From positions 434,001 through 498,000 of the forward strand of contig NZ_JACVZE010000003.1 of the NCBI RefSeq assembly GCF_015461805.1: a stretch of 64,000 nucleotides of DNA. Reading direction: 5' to 3'. The stretch's first letter is position 1. Each line of letters starts with the position of its first letter. The position numbers and the translations under genes were made by a program. The notes under the pieces were generated by a model that ran no database searches, was not told where the DNA came from, and was given only the letters and a program-made list of their open reading frames with translations. The stretch comes from Pseudomonas pisciculturae (GTDB lineage: Bacteria > Pseudomonadota > Gammaproteobacteria > Pseudomonadales > Pseudomonadaceae). Below are positions 8,874-18,099 of the stretch, one piece after another.

Positions 8874-9216
8874 AAAGACCTCCGTAGTGGACGCCTGCAA
8901 GTCTAATCGGTCCATGGTTTGCTGTCGTTCCTCTCAGATGTATGGCCTTATCAGTGAGCGCCGAAGATTAGTGACCTCACCGCAGGACGCACAAGTGCTG
9001 GCAAACTGAACAACTGTTACCAAAAAACAAGAATCGAGGGCCGCAAAAAACAGGTGGCACATTTCGCATTCTTGCGCAGCGAGTAGCAAGACAGTCTGTT
9101 GCCCATTGCATTGGCATGACTTCAAAACGGCCAATTAACGCCAGACACCCTTGGGATTTGCCTCAACCTGCGCTTCAATACCCAACCTAGATCCAGAACC
9201 CAAGGACGTTGAGCCT
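8874..9216. other. Intergenic region, no supported gene
   Basis: A 343-base gap upstream of both the antitoxin (minus) and the next plus-strand gene. A 66-codon minus-strand reading frame with six cysteines exists at 8934-9134 but has no ribosome-binding site or recognisable family. I see no RNA gene or terminator here. Confidence 0.4.
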
Positions 9217-9630
9217 ATGGCCTCGCCAAACAAGCAGCAAAAACGCGCCCAACGGGCCAAGACCAAGGCCAAGCAGAACCGTACCCAGCGTGCCGTCGCC
9301 ACCAAGCCGGATGCATTCGCCGGCGATGACAGCCGTATCGACCTTGAGTCGGTGGATTTGATCGACCTGTTTATCGAGATGCGTGCCGCCGGCGAGACCA
9401 GCCAGCAGGCGCTGTGTGCGGTATTCCTGGCGCACCCGTTGCTGGCATTGGTGCTGGAGCAGGAAGGTGAAGAGGAAGCCACTGACTTTATCTTTGCGGT
9501 GCTGATCGAGTATCACCAGTGGGCAACCGATACCGACGATGAAGCGAGCGCACTGGCGTGGATCGAATCGCCGCAGTTCCAGGCCGATTACGTGGCAGCC
9601 TCCCAGGCACTGGCCAGCGCTGAAGACTGA
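9217..9630 (+). CDS. Conserved hypothetical protein (basic N-terminus)
   Basis: A 137-residue protein beginning MASPNKQQKRAQRAKTKAKQNR, strongly basic for about 25 residues and then acidic and helical (LESVDLIDLFIEMRAAGE, FLAHPLLALVLEQEGEEE). The start at 9217 has AAGGACG upstream and is preferred to an in-frame ATG at 9151. I do not recognise a characterised family. The coding signal (third-base GC) matches the neighbours, so it looks like a genuine Pseudomonas gene. Confidence 0.7.
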   Translation: MASPNKQQKRAQRAKTKAKQNRTQRAVATKPDAFAGDDSRIDLESVDLIDLFIEMRAAGETSQQALCAVFLAHPLLALVLEQEGEEEATDFIFAVLIEYHQWATDTDDEASALAWIESPQFQADYVAASQALASAED

Positions 9631-9640
9631 TACAAAACCA

Positions 9641-9730
9641 GTGTGGGAGGGGGCTTGCCCCCGATTGCAGTGTGTCAGCCAGCCTATCAGGCACTGATAC
9701 ACCGCCATCGGGGGCAAGCCCCCTCCCACA
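9641..9730. repeat. REP doublet (REPIN)
   Basis: Two inverted copies of a REP element, GTGGGAGGGGGCTTGCCCCC (left) and its complement ending CCCTCCCAC (right), flank a roughly 40-base spacer. This is the canonical Pseudomonas extragenic palindrome arranged as a REPIN. It lies between two convergent genes and may also act as their transcription boundary. Confidence 0.9.
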
Positions 9731-9747
9731 TTTTTGAGCGCATTTCG

Positions 9748-11139
9748 TCAGCTAGTTACAGCGGCACCCACCTTCTGCACCTTGCGACGGCTCGACACAA
9801 ACAACCCTGCCGCCACCACCAGCAAGCTCAGCACGCCAGTCGCGATGATCTCCACGCGGTGCGCTTCCTGGAACAGCATGATGGTCAACGTACCGACGAT
9901 GAACACCATCACCGCATAGGTCAGGCCTGGGAACAGCCACATCTTGAAGACGATTTTCTCGCCTGCGGCCGTGCGCTTCTGGCGCATGCGCAGTTGCGAC
10001 ACTGCGATCACCAGGTACACCAGCAACGCAATGGCGCCAGAGCTGGCCAGCAGGAACTCAAACACAGCAGCCGGGGCCACATAGTTGGCGAATACCGCCA
10101 GGAAGGCTGCGCCGGTGGACAACATCACCGCCCAGTAAGGCGTACCGCTCTTATTGGTGCGCTTGGCCACAGCCGGTGCGTCACCGCGACGACCCAAGGA
10201 AAACAGCATGCGTGAAGCGGTATACAGCGCCGAGTTCAGGCAGCTGGTCACGGCAACCAATACCACCAGGTCGACAATCAGCTTGGCATTCGGGATGCCC
10301 ATGCGTTCCAGCACGGTCTGGTAAGAACCCACCGCTGCCAGGGTCGGATCGTTCCATGGCACGAGGGACACCACGATGAAGATCGACAGCAGATAGAACA
10401 AACCAATCCGCCAGATCACCGAGTTGGTGGCCTTGGTGATTTGCTGGCCAGGGTTCTTCGATTCAGCGGCGGCGATGGTGACGATCTCGGTACCCATGAA
10501 CGAAAACATGGTAGTCAGGATTGCCGCCAATACCGCGCCCATGCCGTTGGGCATGAAGCCTTGAGTGTCGAACAGATGGGAAACACCGCTGACTTGGCTG
10601 GTAGGCAGGAAGCCGAAAATCGCGGCCAGGCCCAGGATCACAAAGCCCACGATGGCCACGACCTTAATCAGGGCAAACCAGAACTCGAATTCGCCGTAGT
10701 TCTTCACGCTGAACAGGTTGGTTGCCGTCAACAGCAGGGTAATGATCAGGGTGAAGGCCCAGATTGCGATATCAGGGAACCAGGCATGCAGGATGGTCGC
10801 GGCGGCGTTGGCTTCCAATGGAATTACCAGCACCCAGAACCACCAGTACAACCAGCCGATGGTGAAACCGGCCCAGTGACCGATGGCGCGGTCTGCATAA
10901 GTCGAGAACGAACCGGTGTCTGGCGATGCCACGGCCATTTCGGCCAGCATGCGCATGACCAATACCACCAGAGTGCCCGCAGCGGCATACGCCAGCAGTA
11001 CGGCAGGCCCGGCGGCAGCAATCGCGTGGCCGGAGCCAACAAACAAACCGGCACCAATAACGCCGGCAATCGACAGCATGGTGACGTGACGCGGTTTGAG
11101 CCCCTGTTCGAGGTCATTGGAGCTTTGCGTACTACTCAT
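9748..11139 (-). CDS. gabP: Amino acid permease, GABA permease-like
   Basis: A 463-residue APC-superfamily transporter with twelve predicted helices. The start is the ATG at 11137-11139 (MSSTQSSNDLEQGLKPRHVTMLS), supported by AAGGTG upstream and by the family's usual N-terminus; longer versions add a non-homologous extension. Family motifs include IAGVIGAGLFVGSG in helix 1 and NLFSVKNYGEFEFWFA in the consensus amphipathic region. Closest in character to GabP (4-aminobutyrate:proton symport). No gabDT genes are adjacent, so the substrate is assigned by resemblance only. Confidence 0.78.
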   Translation of the reverse strand: MSSTQSSNDLEQGLKPRHVTMLSIAGVIGAGLFVGSGHAIAAAGPAVLLAYAAAGTLVVLVMRMLAEMAVASPDTGSFSTYADRAIGHWAGFTIGWLYWWFWVLVIPLEANAAATILHAWFPDIAIWAFTLIITLLLTATNLFSVKNYGEFEFWFALIKVVAIVGFVILGLAAIFGFLPTSQVSGVSHLFDTQGFMPNGMGAVLAAILTTMFSFMGTEIVTIAAAESKNPGQQITKATNSVIWRIGLFYLLSIFIVVSLVPWNDPTLAAVGSYQTVLERMGIPNAKLIVDLVVLVAVTSCLNSALYTASRMLFSLGRRGDAPAVAKRTNKSGTPYWAVMLSTGAAFLAVFANYVAPAAVFEFLLASSGAIALLVYLVIAVSQLRMRQKRTAAGEKIVFKMWLFPGLTYAVMVFIVGTLTIMLFQEAHRVEIIATGVLSLLVVAAGLFVSSRRKVQKVGAAVTS

Positions 11140-11695
11140 TGACACACCTTTACGAGGAATTGCGAAAACGGTCCGCCCGGCCTGGGAGCTCTCTCGTGAA
11201 AAGAAACCAACAGGGCGTTCTTTATTTTTTACGCAAGATTTGCGCCAAAATATTACAAAGCCGTAATTGACGCGGGCTGTAGGACGTTCCAACAAGCATC
11301 GCAAGTCATTGAGAACAATGGCATTCCGCTATAGCGTTACCGAGCGACTCACTTTCAAGACGAAAATGCGCACCAAAAACACACACAAAAAGTACGTGAC
11401 GCCCCATATGAGGGCTGATAAGCACCGTTTGCCCGATTGACCCTTCCAACACCCGGCCAAAGCTGGCACCATCGCGCCCTTTTTTACGCGAAGCCTGCGG
11501 TTTTATTCGGTTCAAACGGATGTTCGGTTGTTGATGGCGCGACACCCTGCTGTGCCGATGCGACACCCTGCCGCACACCGCCCGCTTACCGCCTGCCGCG
11601 CTGTTGGCTGCCAGATAAACGCTATGCTAGCTTGGCGCCTCGCCAGGAAGGCGGCCCAACAGCGTCGAACGCAACGAACACAATGAGGACCCCCC
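11140..11695. other. Intergenic region, no gene seen
   Basis: A 556-base gap between the divergent permease and ABC-transporter operon. It contains a short direct repeat of GCGACACCCTG (two copies near 11537-11572) and presumably both promoters, but no reading frame with a ribosome-binding site and no RNA structure I can name. Confidence 0.4.
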
Positions 11696-12469
11696 ATGGC
11701 CGAGGCCGCGCCCGCGCTAGAAATCCGCAACTTGCATAAACGCTATGGTGAGCTGGAGGTACTCAAAGGTATCTCGCTGACCGCTCGCGACGGCGATGTG
11801 ATCTCGATCCTGGGTTCCTCCGGTTCCGGCAAGTCCACGTTCCTGCGCTGCATCAACCTGCTGGAAAACCCACACCAGGGCCAGATCCTGGTAGCCGGCG
11901 AAGAACTCAAGCTCAAGGCGGCCAAAAACGGTGAGCTGATGGCCGCCGACGGCAAGCAGATCAACCGCCTGCGCAGCGAAATCGGTTTTGTGTTTCAAAA
12001 CTTTAACCTGTGGCCGCACATGAGCATCCTCGACAACATCATCGAGGCCCCACGCCGCGTGCTTGGCCAGAGCAAGGCCGAAGCCATCGAAGTGGCCGAA
12101 GCCCTGCTGGCCAAGGTCGGCATTGCCGACAAGCGCCACGCCTACCCTGCGCAACTGTCTGGCGGCCAACAGCAACGGGCAGCCATCGCACGTACCTTGG
12201 CGATGCAGCCCAAGGTCATCCTGTTCGACGAGCCCACTTCTGCCCTTGACCCGGAAATGGTTCAGGAAGTACTTAATGTGATCCGCGCACTGGCCGAAGA
12301 AGGCCGCACCATGCTGCTGGTCACCCACGAAATGGGCTTCGCCCGCCAAGTGTCCAGCGAAGTGGTGTTCCTCCACCAAGGCCTGGTCGAAGAGCAAGGA
12401 TCGCCACAGCAGGTGTTTGAAAACCCGCTTTCGGCGCGCTGCAAACAATTCATGTCCAGCAACCGCTAA
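11696..12469 (+). CDS. Polar amino acid ABC transporter, ATP-binding subunit
   Basis: A 257-residue HisP-type ATPase, cytoplasmic motor of the importer encoded by the next three genes. Walker [10 protein letters not shown] lies near residues 40-48, the signature LSGGQQQR near 155, Walker B VILFDEP near 174, and the switch His in THEMGFA. The family-typical insert after strand 2 ([20 protein letters not shown]) is present. TGAGGAC precedes the ATG. Closest in style to histidine/lysine-arginine-ornithine systems (HisP, AotP); substrate not determinable from sequence alone. Confidence 0.93.
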   Translation: MAEAAPALEIRNLHKRYGELEVLKGISLTARDGDVISILGSSGSGKSTFLRCINLLENPHQGQILVAGEELKLKAAKNGELMAADGKQINRLRSEIGFVFQNFNLWPHMSILDNIIEAPRRVLGQSKAEAIEVAEALLAKVGIADKRHAYPAQLSGGQQQRAAIARTLAMQPKVILFDEPTSALDPEMVQEVLNVIRALAEEGRTMLLVTHEMGFARQVSSEVVFLHQGLVEEQGSPQQVFENPLSARCKQFMSSNR

Positions 12470-12482
12470 CGGAGCAACATGC

Positions 12483-13235
12483 ATGCAGAACTATAAAAAA
12501 TTCCTTCTGGCCGCGGCCGTCTCGATGGCGTTCAGCGCCACGGCCATGGCAGAAACCTTGAAGATGGGGATCGAAGCGGCTTACCCGCCGTTCAACAATA
12601 AAGACGCCAGCGGCAACGTGGTCGGCTTTGACAAAGACATCGGCGACGCCCTGTGCGCCAAGATGAAAATCGAAAAGTGCGAAGTGTACGTGTCCGACTG
12701 GGACGGCATCATTCCGGCCCTGAACGCCAAGAAGTTCGACTTCCTGGTGTCTTCGCTGTCGATTACCGATGAGCGCAAGCAGGCTGTCGACTTCACCGAC
12801 CCGTACTACTCCAACAAGCTGCAATTCATCGCGCCTAAAGCCACCGCCGACTTCAAAACCGACGCCGGCTACCTGAAGGGCAAAGTCATCGGTGCACAGC
12901 GCGCAACGCTGGCCGGTACTTACCTGGAAGACAAGCTGCCAGACACCGAAGCCAAGCTCTACGACACCCAGGAAAACGCCTACCTCGACCTGACGTCCGG
13001 CCGCCTGGACGGTATCCTCGCCGACAAGTACGTGCAGTACGAATGGCTCAAGAGCAAAGACGGTTTGGCCTACGAGTTCAAAGGCGACCCGGTTGTAGAA
13101 AGCGACAAGATCGGTATTGCCGTACGCAAGGGCGACCCACTGCGCGAACGCCTGAACAAAGCCCTGGCAGAGATCAAGGCAGACGGCACCTACAAGAAGA
13201 TCAACGACAAGTACTTCCCTTTCAGCATCGAATGA
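12483..13235 (+). CDS. Periplasmic amino acid-binding protein of ABC transporter
   Basis: A 250-residue solute-binding protein of the lysine/arginine/ornithine/histidine class. A signal peptide spans residues 1-22 (MQNYKKFLLAAAVSMAFSAT..AMA). The mature protein shows YPPFNNKDASGNVVGFDKDIG and the SLSITDERKQAVDFTDPYY segment typical of ArgT/HisJ/AotJ. The start at 12483 has GGAGCAAC just upstream. It follows the ATPase gene by 13 bases and precedes the permeases, completing the importer. A basic amino acid is the likely ligand by family resemblance. Confidence 0.92.
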   Translation: MQNYKKFLLAAAVSMAFSATAMAETLKMGIEAAYPPFNNKDASGNVVGFDKDIGDALCAKMKIEKCEVYVSDWDGIIPALNAKKFDFLVSSLSITDERKQAVDFTDPYYSNKLQFIAPKATADFKTDAGYLKGKVIGAQRATLAGTYLEDKLPDTEAKLYDTQENAYLDLTSGRLDGILADKYVQYEWLKSKDGLAYEFKGDPVVESDKIGIAVRKGDPLRERLNKALAEIKADGTYKKINDKYFPFSIE

Positions 13236-13309
13236 TCTGAACGGTATGCCCGGCGCGCTCACGTGAGCGCGTCGGCTTTTAGCAATGCCTGCCGCGATAT
13301 GAAAAAACC

Positions 13310-14005
13310 ATGAATTTCGATCTCTACGGATTCGGCCCGGCGCTTGCTGCTGGCGCGCTGATGACCGTCAAACTGGCGCTCACGGCCCTGTGCCTGGGGC
13401 TGGTGCTCGGCCTGGCCGGCGCCTTGGCCAAGACATCCCCGTACAAGCCGTTGCAATGGCTGGGCGGCGCTTATTCGACCATTGTTCGTGGCATTCCCGA
13501 ACTGCTCTGGGTGCTGCTGATTTACTTCGGCACGGTCAACCTGATGCGTGCCCTTGGCGAGTTTTTCGGTAACCCCGACCTTTCCCTCAGTGCCTTTGCC
13601 GCCGGGGTCATTGCCCTTGGCCTGTGCTTTGGTGCCTACGCCACGGAAGTGTTCCGGGGCGCGATCCTCGCCATTCCCAAGGGCCACCGCGAAGCCGGTG
13701 TGGCGTTGGGGCTGTCGAAGTTTCGGATCTTCACCCGCCTGATCATGCCGCAGATGTGGCGCATCGCCCTGCCGGGCCTGGGCAACCTGTTCATGATCTT
13801 GATGAAGGACACCGCGCTGGTGTCAGTCATCGGCCTGGAAGAAATCATGCGCCATGCTCAGATTGGCGTGACGGTGACCAAGCAGCCGTTCACCTTCTTC
13901 ATGGTCGCGGCATTCATGTACCTGGGCCTCACCGTGATAGCGATGACCGGCATGCACTTCCTGGAAAAACGCGCCGCCCGCGGCTTTGCAAGGAGCACCC
14001 AATGA
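13310..14005 (+). CDS. Amino acid ABC transporter permease (HisQ-like)
   Basis: A 231-residue inner-membrane permease with about five helices and the EAA loop EAGVALGLSKFRIFTRLIMPQ that docks with the ATPase. MNFDLYGFGPALAAGALMTVKLALTAL at the N-terminus fits the HisQ/AotQ side of the pair. Its stop overlaps the start of the second permease (AATGAG), indicating translational coupling. Confidence 0.92.
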   Translation: MNFDLYGFGPALAAGALMTVKLALTALCLGLVLGLAGALAKTSPYKPLQWLGGAYSTIVRGIPELLWVLLIYFGTVNLMRALGEFFGNPDLSLSAFAAGVIALGLCFGAYATEVFRGAILAIPKGHREAGVALGLSKFRIFTRLIMPQMWRIALPGLGNLFMILMKDTALVSVIGLEEIMRHAQIGVTVTKQPFTFFMVAAFMYLGLTVIAMTGMHFLEKRAARGFARSTQ

Positions 14006-14733
14006 GCGGCGAATACAGCTGGCTGGCGCATTTCGACCTGGGCTTGAATTGGGCCGTGATCATCAAATGGCTGCCTAAACTGGCCCAGGGCGCGACGCTG
14101 ACCCTGGAGTTGGTGGCGATCGCCGTGATCGCCGGCCTGCTGCTGGCCATTCCATTGGGCATCGCTCGTTCGTCCCGACGCTGGTATGTCAGCGCCCTGC
14201 CCTACGCCTACATTTTCTTCTTCCGTGGCACGCCGCTATTGGTGCAGTTGTTCCTGGTCTACTACGGCCTGGCGCAGTTCGATGCCATACGCACGAGCTT
14301 CATGTGGCCCTACCTGCGCGATCCGTTCTGGTGCGCCACCGCCACCATGACCCTGCACACTGCCGCCTACATTGCCGAGATCCTGCGCGGCGCGATCCAG
14401 GCCATCCCGCCAGGCGAGATCGAAGCGGCGCGTGCCTTGGGCATGTCCAAGCCCAAGACGCTGTTCTACATCATCCTGCCACGCGCCTCGCGCATCGGCC
14501 TGCCGGCCTACAGCAATGAAGTGATCCTGATGCTCAAGGCCAGCGCCCTGGCCAGTACGGTGACCTTGCTGGAACTGACCGGCATGGCACGCACGATCAT
14601 CGCCCGCACCTACTTGCCGGTGGAGATCTTCTTCGCCGCCGGCCTGTTCTACCTGTTGATGGCCTACATTCTGGTACGCGGCTTCAAACTGCTGGAACGT
14701 TGGCTGCGCGTCGATGCATGCCAAGGGCGTTGA
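14002..14733 (+). CDS. Amino acid ABC transporter permease (HisM-like)
   Basis: A 243-residue permease, partner of the preceding one. The start is the ATG at 14002 (MSGEYSWLAHFDLG) overlapping the upstream TGA and preceded by AAGGAGC; a longer in-frame extension into the first permease is a frame shadow. EAA loop: EIEAARALGMSKPKTLFYIILPRA split around residues 135-158. The FFFRGTPLLVQLFL segment is typical of the family. Confidence 0.92.
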   Translation: MSGEYSWLAHFDLGLNWAVIIKWLPKLAQGATLTLELVAIAVIAGLLLAIPLGIARSSRRWYVSALPYAYIFFFRGTPLLVQLFLVYYGLAQFDAIRTSFMWPYLRDPFWCATATMTLHTAAYIAEILRGAIQAIPPGEIEAARALGMSKPKTLFYIILPRASRIGLPAYSNEVILMLKASALASTVTLLELTGMARTIIARTYLPVEIFFAAGLFYLLMAYILVRGFKLLERWLRVDACQGR

Positions 14734-15901
14734 AGCGCGCTTCGCGGCGCTGGATAGGTTTCTGACCGAGCACCAAGGGCTGTGGCGACCACGGCCCTTT
14801 ACGCATCTGCATCTCCCCTGGGAAACCCAACACCCTGAGTTGGCCCAGTGGCTGCGCCAACGTTCGCTGGCCGATGCCGAAAGCGCCCATAACCACCCCC
14901 ACGATTTACCCGCCCCTGCGCCTTTTCCGCAGCTTGCCGCGCAAGCTCGTCAGCTCAGTGCTGTGGATAAGTTACCGAGCCTGCCCCTGGCACCCGCACG
15001 CCATCGCTTGAACGTCGATGTACCGGGCCGCAAATGGCAACAGATTGAAGCCTTCGGCGCCGCCCTGACGTTCAAACACACACCCACGCACTGGCTCGAC
15101 TGGTGCGCCGGCAAGGGCCACCTGGGTCGTCGCCTGCTGCAAACCGGGCAACACCTCACCTGCCTGGAATACGACCCGGCGCTGATCGCCGCTGGCCAGG
15201 CCCTGAGTGATCATCACGGTTTGCCCGTAACCCATTGCCAACAAGACGTGATGGCCAACGTGGCGCTCAGCCCCGACCACACCCCCGTCGCCCTGCACGC
15301 CTGCGGCGACCTGCATGTACGCCTGCTGCAACTGGCCAATGCCGTCGGCTGCAAACACCTGGCGGTAGCGCCCTGCTGCTACAACCGCATCAACGCCGAC
15401 ACCTACCAGCCGCTCTCCAACGCAGGCCGCGCTTCAACCCTGCAATTGTCGGTGGATGATCTGGGCCTGCCGCTCAGCGAAACCGTCACCGCCGGTAACC
15501 GCGTGCGCTTGCAACGCGATACGTCCATGGCACGGCGTTTGGGTTTTGATCAGTTGCAACGCCAACTGCGCGGCTGCGACGAGTACCTGCCCACGCCCTC
15601 GTTGCCTGCTGGCTGGCTGGACAAACCGTTTGCCGACTATTGCCGAGAGCTAGCGAGCCGCAAGGGGTTATCCACAGGTCAAGAAAATTGGGAGGCGCTG
15701 GAAGCTTACGGCTGGCGTCGCTTGGCCGAGGTCAGAAACCTGGAACTGGTGCGTGGTCTGTTTCGGCGCCCGCTGGAGCTGTGGCTGGTACTGGATCGGG
15801 CATTGTTTCTTACCGAAAACGGCTACAGGGTCGAGGTTGGCAGCTTTTGTGACGCGACACTGACGCCACGCAACTTGATGGTGCTTGCCGAGCGCGATTA
15901 A
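14714..15901 (+). CDS. SAM-dependent methyltransferase-like protein (TRM13/METTL25-type fold)
   Basis: A 395-residue protein whose central part carries a Rossmann methyltransferase motif I, WLDWCAGKGHLGRRLL (about residues 125-140), motif II ending LEYDP, and LHACGDLHVRLL followed by VAPCCYNR, which is characteristic of the Methyltransf_32 (TRM13/METTL25-like) group. The substrate is unknown. The start overlaps the last 20 bases of the second permease gene, so it is the tail of the ABC-transporter operon, but a functional link with transport is not evident. Confidence 0.8.
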   Translation: MHAKGVEARFAALDRFLTEHQGLWRPRPFTHLHLPWETQHPELAQWLRQRSLADAESAHNHPHDLPAPAPFPQLAAQARQLSAVDKLPSLPLAPARHRLNVDVPGRKWQQIEAFGAALTFKHTPTHWLDWCAGKGHLGRRLLQTGQHLTCLEYDPALIAAGQALSDHHGLPVTHCQQDVMANVALSPDHTPVALHACGDLHVRLLQLANAVGCKHLAVAPCCYNRINADTYQPLSNAGRASTLQLSVDDLGLPLSETVTAGNRVRLQRDTSMARRLGFDQLQRQLRGCDEYLPTPSLPAGWLDKPFADYCRELASRKGLSTGQENWEALEAYGWRRLAEVRNLELVRGLFRRPLELWLVLDRALFLTENGYRVEVGSFCDATLTPRNLMVLAERD

Positions 15902-16129
15902 GGGGCGAAATTGTCGCAGTCCAGCCTGTGGATAACTCTGTTGATGGAATATTTACAGAGCCCGCTGCTGTCTGCATTACGGGTTAAAAGCATCACTGAT
16001 CATTTTTTGTTCAGGCGATAAAAAGGCACGTAAAACAGGCAGTTGCGACGTGTTGAGAACAGCTCCACAAAATGGCTGTTCGATGACAAGTGCATCCAAC
16101 CAATTGTGCATAAGCATCTGACGTAACGC

Positions 16130-17104
16130 CTATAACGCCCCAGCAGCCCGTGCGCTTCGGGCCGCGAGTAACAGCCGACACAGCTCGTGAATGTCATCGC
16201 TGGCCGAGCTTTTGGCCACGTTATCCAGTGGGTCTGTAGCAAAGGCTAACGCTTCGCCGATAGACGGATCACGATGAACGACCTCAAGCAGGTTTTCATT
16301 CAGGCGCTGCTTGAACGCATCGACCATGTCCAGGTTGAAAGCAGAATGCTCATCCAACTGGTTGATCACAAAATGACAGCGCGGCGAGCGCTCACGTTCA
16401 AGGTAGGGTGCGAGCAGTATGTCCATCTGTTCCAACGTACCGAGGCACGCGGCGTCCGGCTGAACCACCACCAACACATGGTCGGCCAGGTTCAATGCCT
16501 GGTGCAGGTAGACGTTATTACCCGCGGGCGTGTCGATGATCACAGTGTGGCGCTCGCTCAGCCCAAGCACCGACAAGTGCTGCGCCAACCAATTGGGCTC
16601 TCGGGTCATCCAGCGCTGAAGGTTTTCTTGCTGTTGGATATCGATATCGCCAAAGGGCATCACCTGGCAACCGGCGAACCCGGTTTGCAGGAGGGTTTCC
16701 CATTTGACGTTGATCAGGCTGCTGCGGCCAATGCCGGGCAGCTCGTGGTCCACCCCAAAGTGCTGACGCAAGGCATTCTGAGGGTCGAGGTCCAGCGCCA
16801 CTACGGACTCACCGAGGCGCTGCAAGCCGCTGCTCAGGGCCGTGACCAGGGTACTGCGGCCGACCCCGCCATTGATGGAGACGAGTGCCACCACGGCAGG
16901 GCGCGGTGTGTTTGCATCGAAAGGCTGGAGGTACTCATGGCCGTAAGGGGCATTGGCGCTAAAGCGCGAGCCATCCTTCCTGTTCGCGCGAGTGCCATCA
17001 TCGAACGGGATGGTCCCAAAAAAATGCAGTCTCGCATTGCGCCCTTTAGGGTCACGGGAAACGCCCTTACCAAAGAGGGCGAACAAATCATCAGTGCGGC
17101 TCAT
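16130..17104 (-). CDS. bcsQ: BcsQ/YhjQ-like (WssA-like) ParA-family ATPase, orphan
   Basis: A 324-residue MinD/ParA-type ATPase. The match to BcsQ, the polar-localised factor for bacterial cellulose secretion, rests on VALVSINGGVGRSTLVTALS (residues 72-91), VVALDLDPQNALRQHFGVD, and MPFGDIDIQQQENLQRW. The Walker A NGGVGRST (78-85) lacks both lysines of the usual KGGVGKT, as in the BcsQ branch. The N-terminal ~65 residues begin SRTDDLFALFGKG, a short motif reminiscent of BcsP/BcsR-type cellulose accessory proteins. GAAGGAGC precedes the ATG. No cellulose synthase gene is in the window; the neighbours are lapG (divergent) and a methyltransferase gene, so it is either an orphan or has another role. 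Confidence 0.75.
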   Translation of the reverse strand: MSRTDDLFALFGKGVSRDPKGRNARLHFFGTIPFDDGTRANRKDGSRFSANAPYGHEYLQPFDANTPRPAVVALVSINGGVGRSTLVTALSSGLQRLGESVVALDLDPQNALRQHFGVDHELPGIGRSSLINVKWETLLQTGFAGCQVMPFGDIDIQQQENLQRWMTREPNWLAQHLSVLGLSERHTVIIDTPAGNNVYLHQALNLADHVLVVVQPDAACLGTLEQMDILLAPYLERERSPRCHFVINQLDEHSAFNLDMVDAFKQRLNENLLEVVHRDPSIGEALAFATDPLDNVAKSSASDDIHELCRLLLAARSARAAGAL

Positions 17105-17371
17105 GGCCGAAGCTCCTTCACGGCGCGTTTAAAGACGTGGGAGGTCGGCAAGAAAACAAGATTCACCGCAGTCTTTTTGTAAGCGCTTTCGTTGGATCAT
17201 TTTGTGTCAGCTTCGGACGGGTGTCATTATTTTGATGAAATCTTGATCAACCTTTCAGACGAGCGGAAATCAGCCAATTTACTGACGCCCGCATACCACA
17301 AAAAGCGTCAAAGTGATTTCACCGTGCCATTGTTTTTTACCCGCTATCACCGCACCATTGCCGCACCTTCA

Positions 17372-18088
17372 ATGCTGCAAGCTTGGGTAATCGCAGTGGC
17401 GATACGCTTTAAACCCCCTCGGATTCTCTACGGTTTTGCCATCACGCTGATGCTGGGTGGCGGGCTGCTGGGCGATTTGCTTGCCGATTGGGATTTCAGC
17501 CAGATCAGCCAACGCGCGCAAACGCTTTACGGACCACTGGGTGCCGGGCGCCAACGCATCGATGCCTGGCAACAACTGTTGTCGACCCAACGCCAGATCG
17601 GCGAGCTTGAGCAGCTTAAGGTGGTCAATCTGTTCTTCAACCGGCAGATGAAATACGCAGAAGATATCGACCTGTGGCATGAGGTTGATTACTGGGCCAC
17701 GCCCATTCAAAGCCTGTTGAAAGGCGCCGGCGACTGTGAAGATTACGCCATCGCCAAATACTTCAGCCTGCGCCACCTCGGCATCCCGGCGGACAAGCTG
17801 CGCATCACCTACGTAAAAGCCCTGCGCCAGAACCGTGCGCACATGGTACTGACCTACTATGCGAGCCCCGAAGCCATGCCGCTGGTGCTCGACAGCCTGA
17901 TGGACCCGATTTTGCCCGCCAGCCAGCGTACCGATCTGTTGCCCGTGTACGCGTTCAATGGTGAAGGCCTGTGGCTGACCGGCGCGGCGGGCAACAAGAA
18001 AGTCGGCGATACCAAACGCCTGTCACGCTGGCAGGATGTGTTGAAAAAAATGACCGCCGAAGGGTTTCCGGCCAGTTCGGATAATTAA
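17372..18088 (+). CDS. lapG: LapG periplasmic cysteine protease
   Basis: A 238-residue bacterial transglutaminase-like cysteine protease (BTLCP). An N-terminal membrane/signal segment spans about residues 18-38. The catalytic triad is visible as Cys122 (GAGDCEDYAIAKYF), His157 (RAHMVL) and Asp174 (LVLDSLMDP), with the Ca-binding-type DCED acidic cluster at the active site. Known LapG cleaves the LapA N-terminus and frees it from the cell surface. The start is uncertain: ATG 17372 is used, GTG 17396 is an alternative, and an in-frame extension to 17192 has no family resemblance. It is followed 11 bases later by lapD, its regulator. Confidence 0.93.
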   Translation: MLQAWVIAVAIRFKPPRILYGFAITLMLGGGLLGDLLADWDFSQISQRAQTLYGPLGAGRQRIDAWQQLLSTQRQIGELEQLKVVNLFFNRQMKYAEDIDLWHEVDYWATPIQSLLKGAGDCEDYAIAKYFSLRHLGIPADKLRITYVKALRQNRAHMVLTYYASPEAMPLVLDSLMDPILPASQRTDLLPVYAFNGEGLWLTGAAGNKKVGDTKRLSRWQDVLKKMTAEGFPASSDN

Positions 18089-18099
18089 CAGGAGCAACA

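Noticed and set aside
8934..9134. Minus-strand 66-codon frame with CxC and CxxC pairs
   Set aside because: No ribosome-binding site, no coherent zinc-ribbon spacing and no family resemblance; it lies in an intergenic gap.
16130..17104. Chromosome-partition ParA with a linked parB/parS
   Set aside because: The Walker A and the GDIDIQQQENLQRW segment fit BcsQ; no parB gene or parS-like palindrome is nearby.
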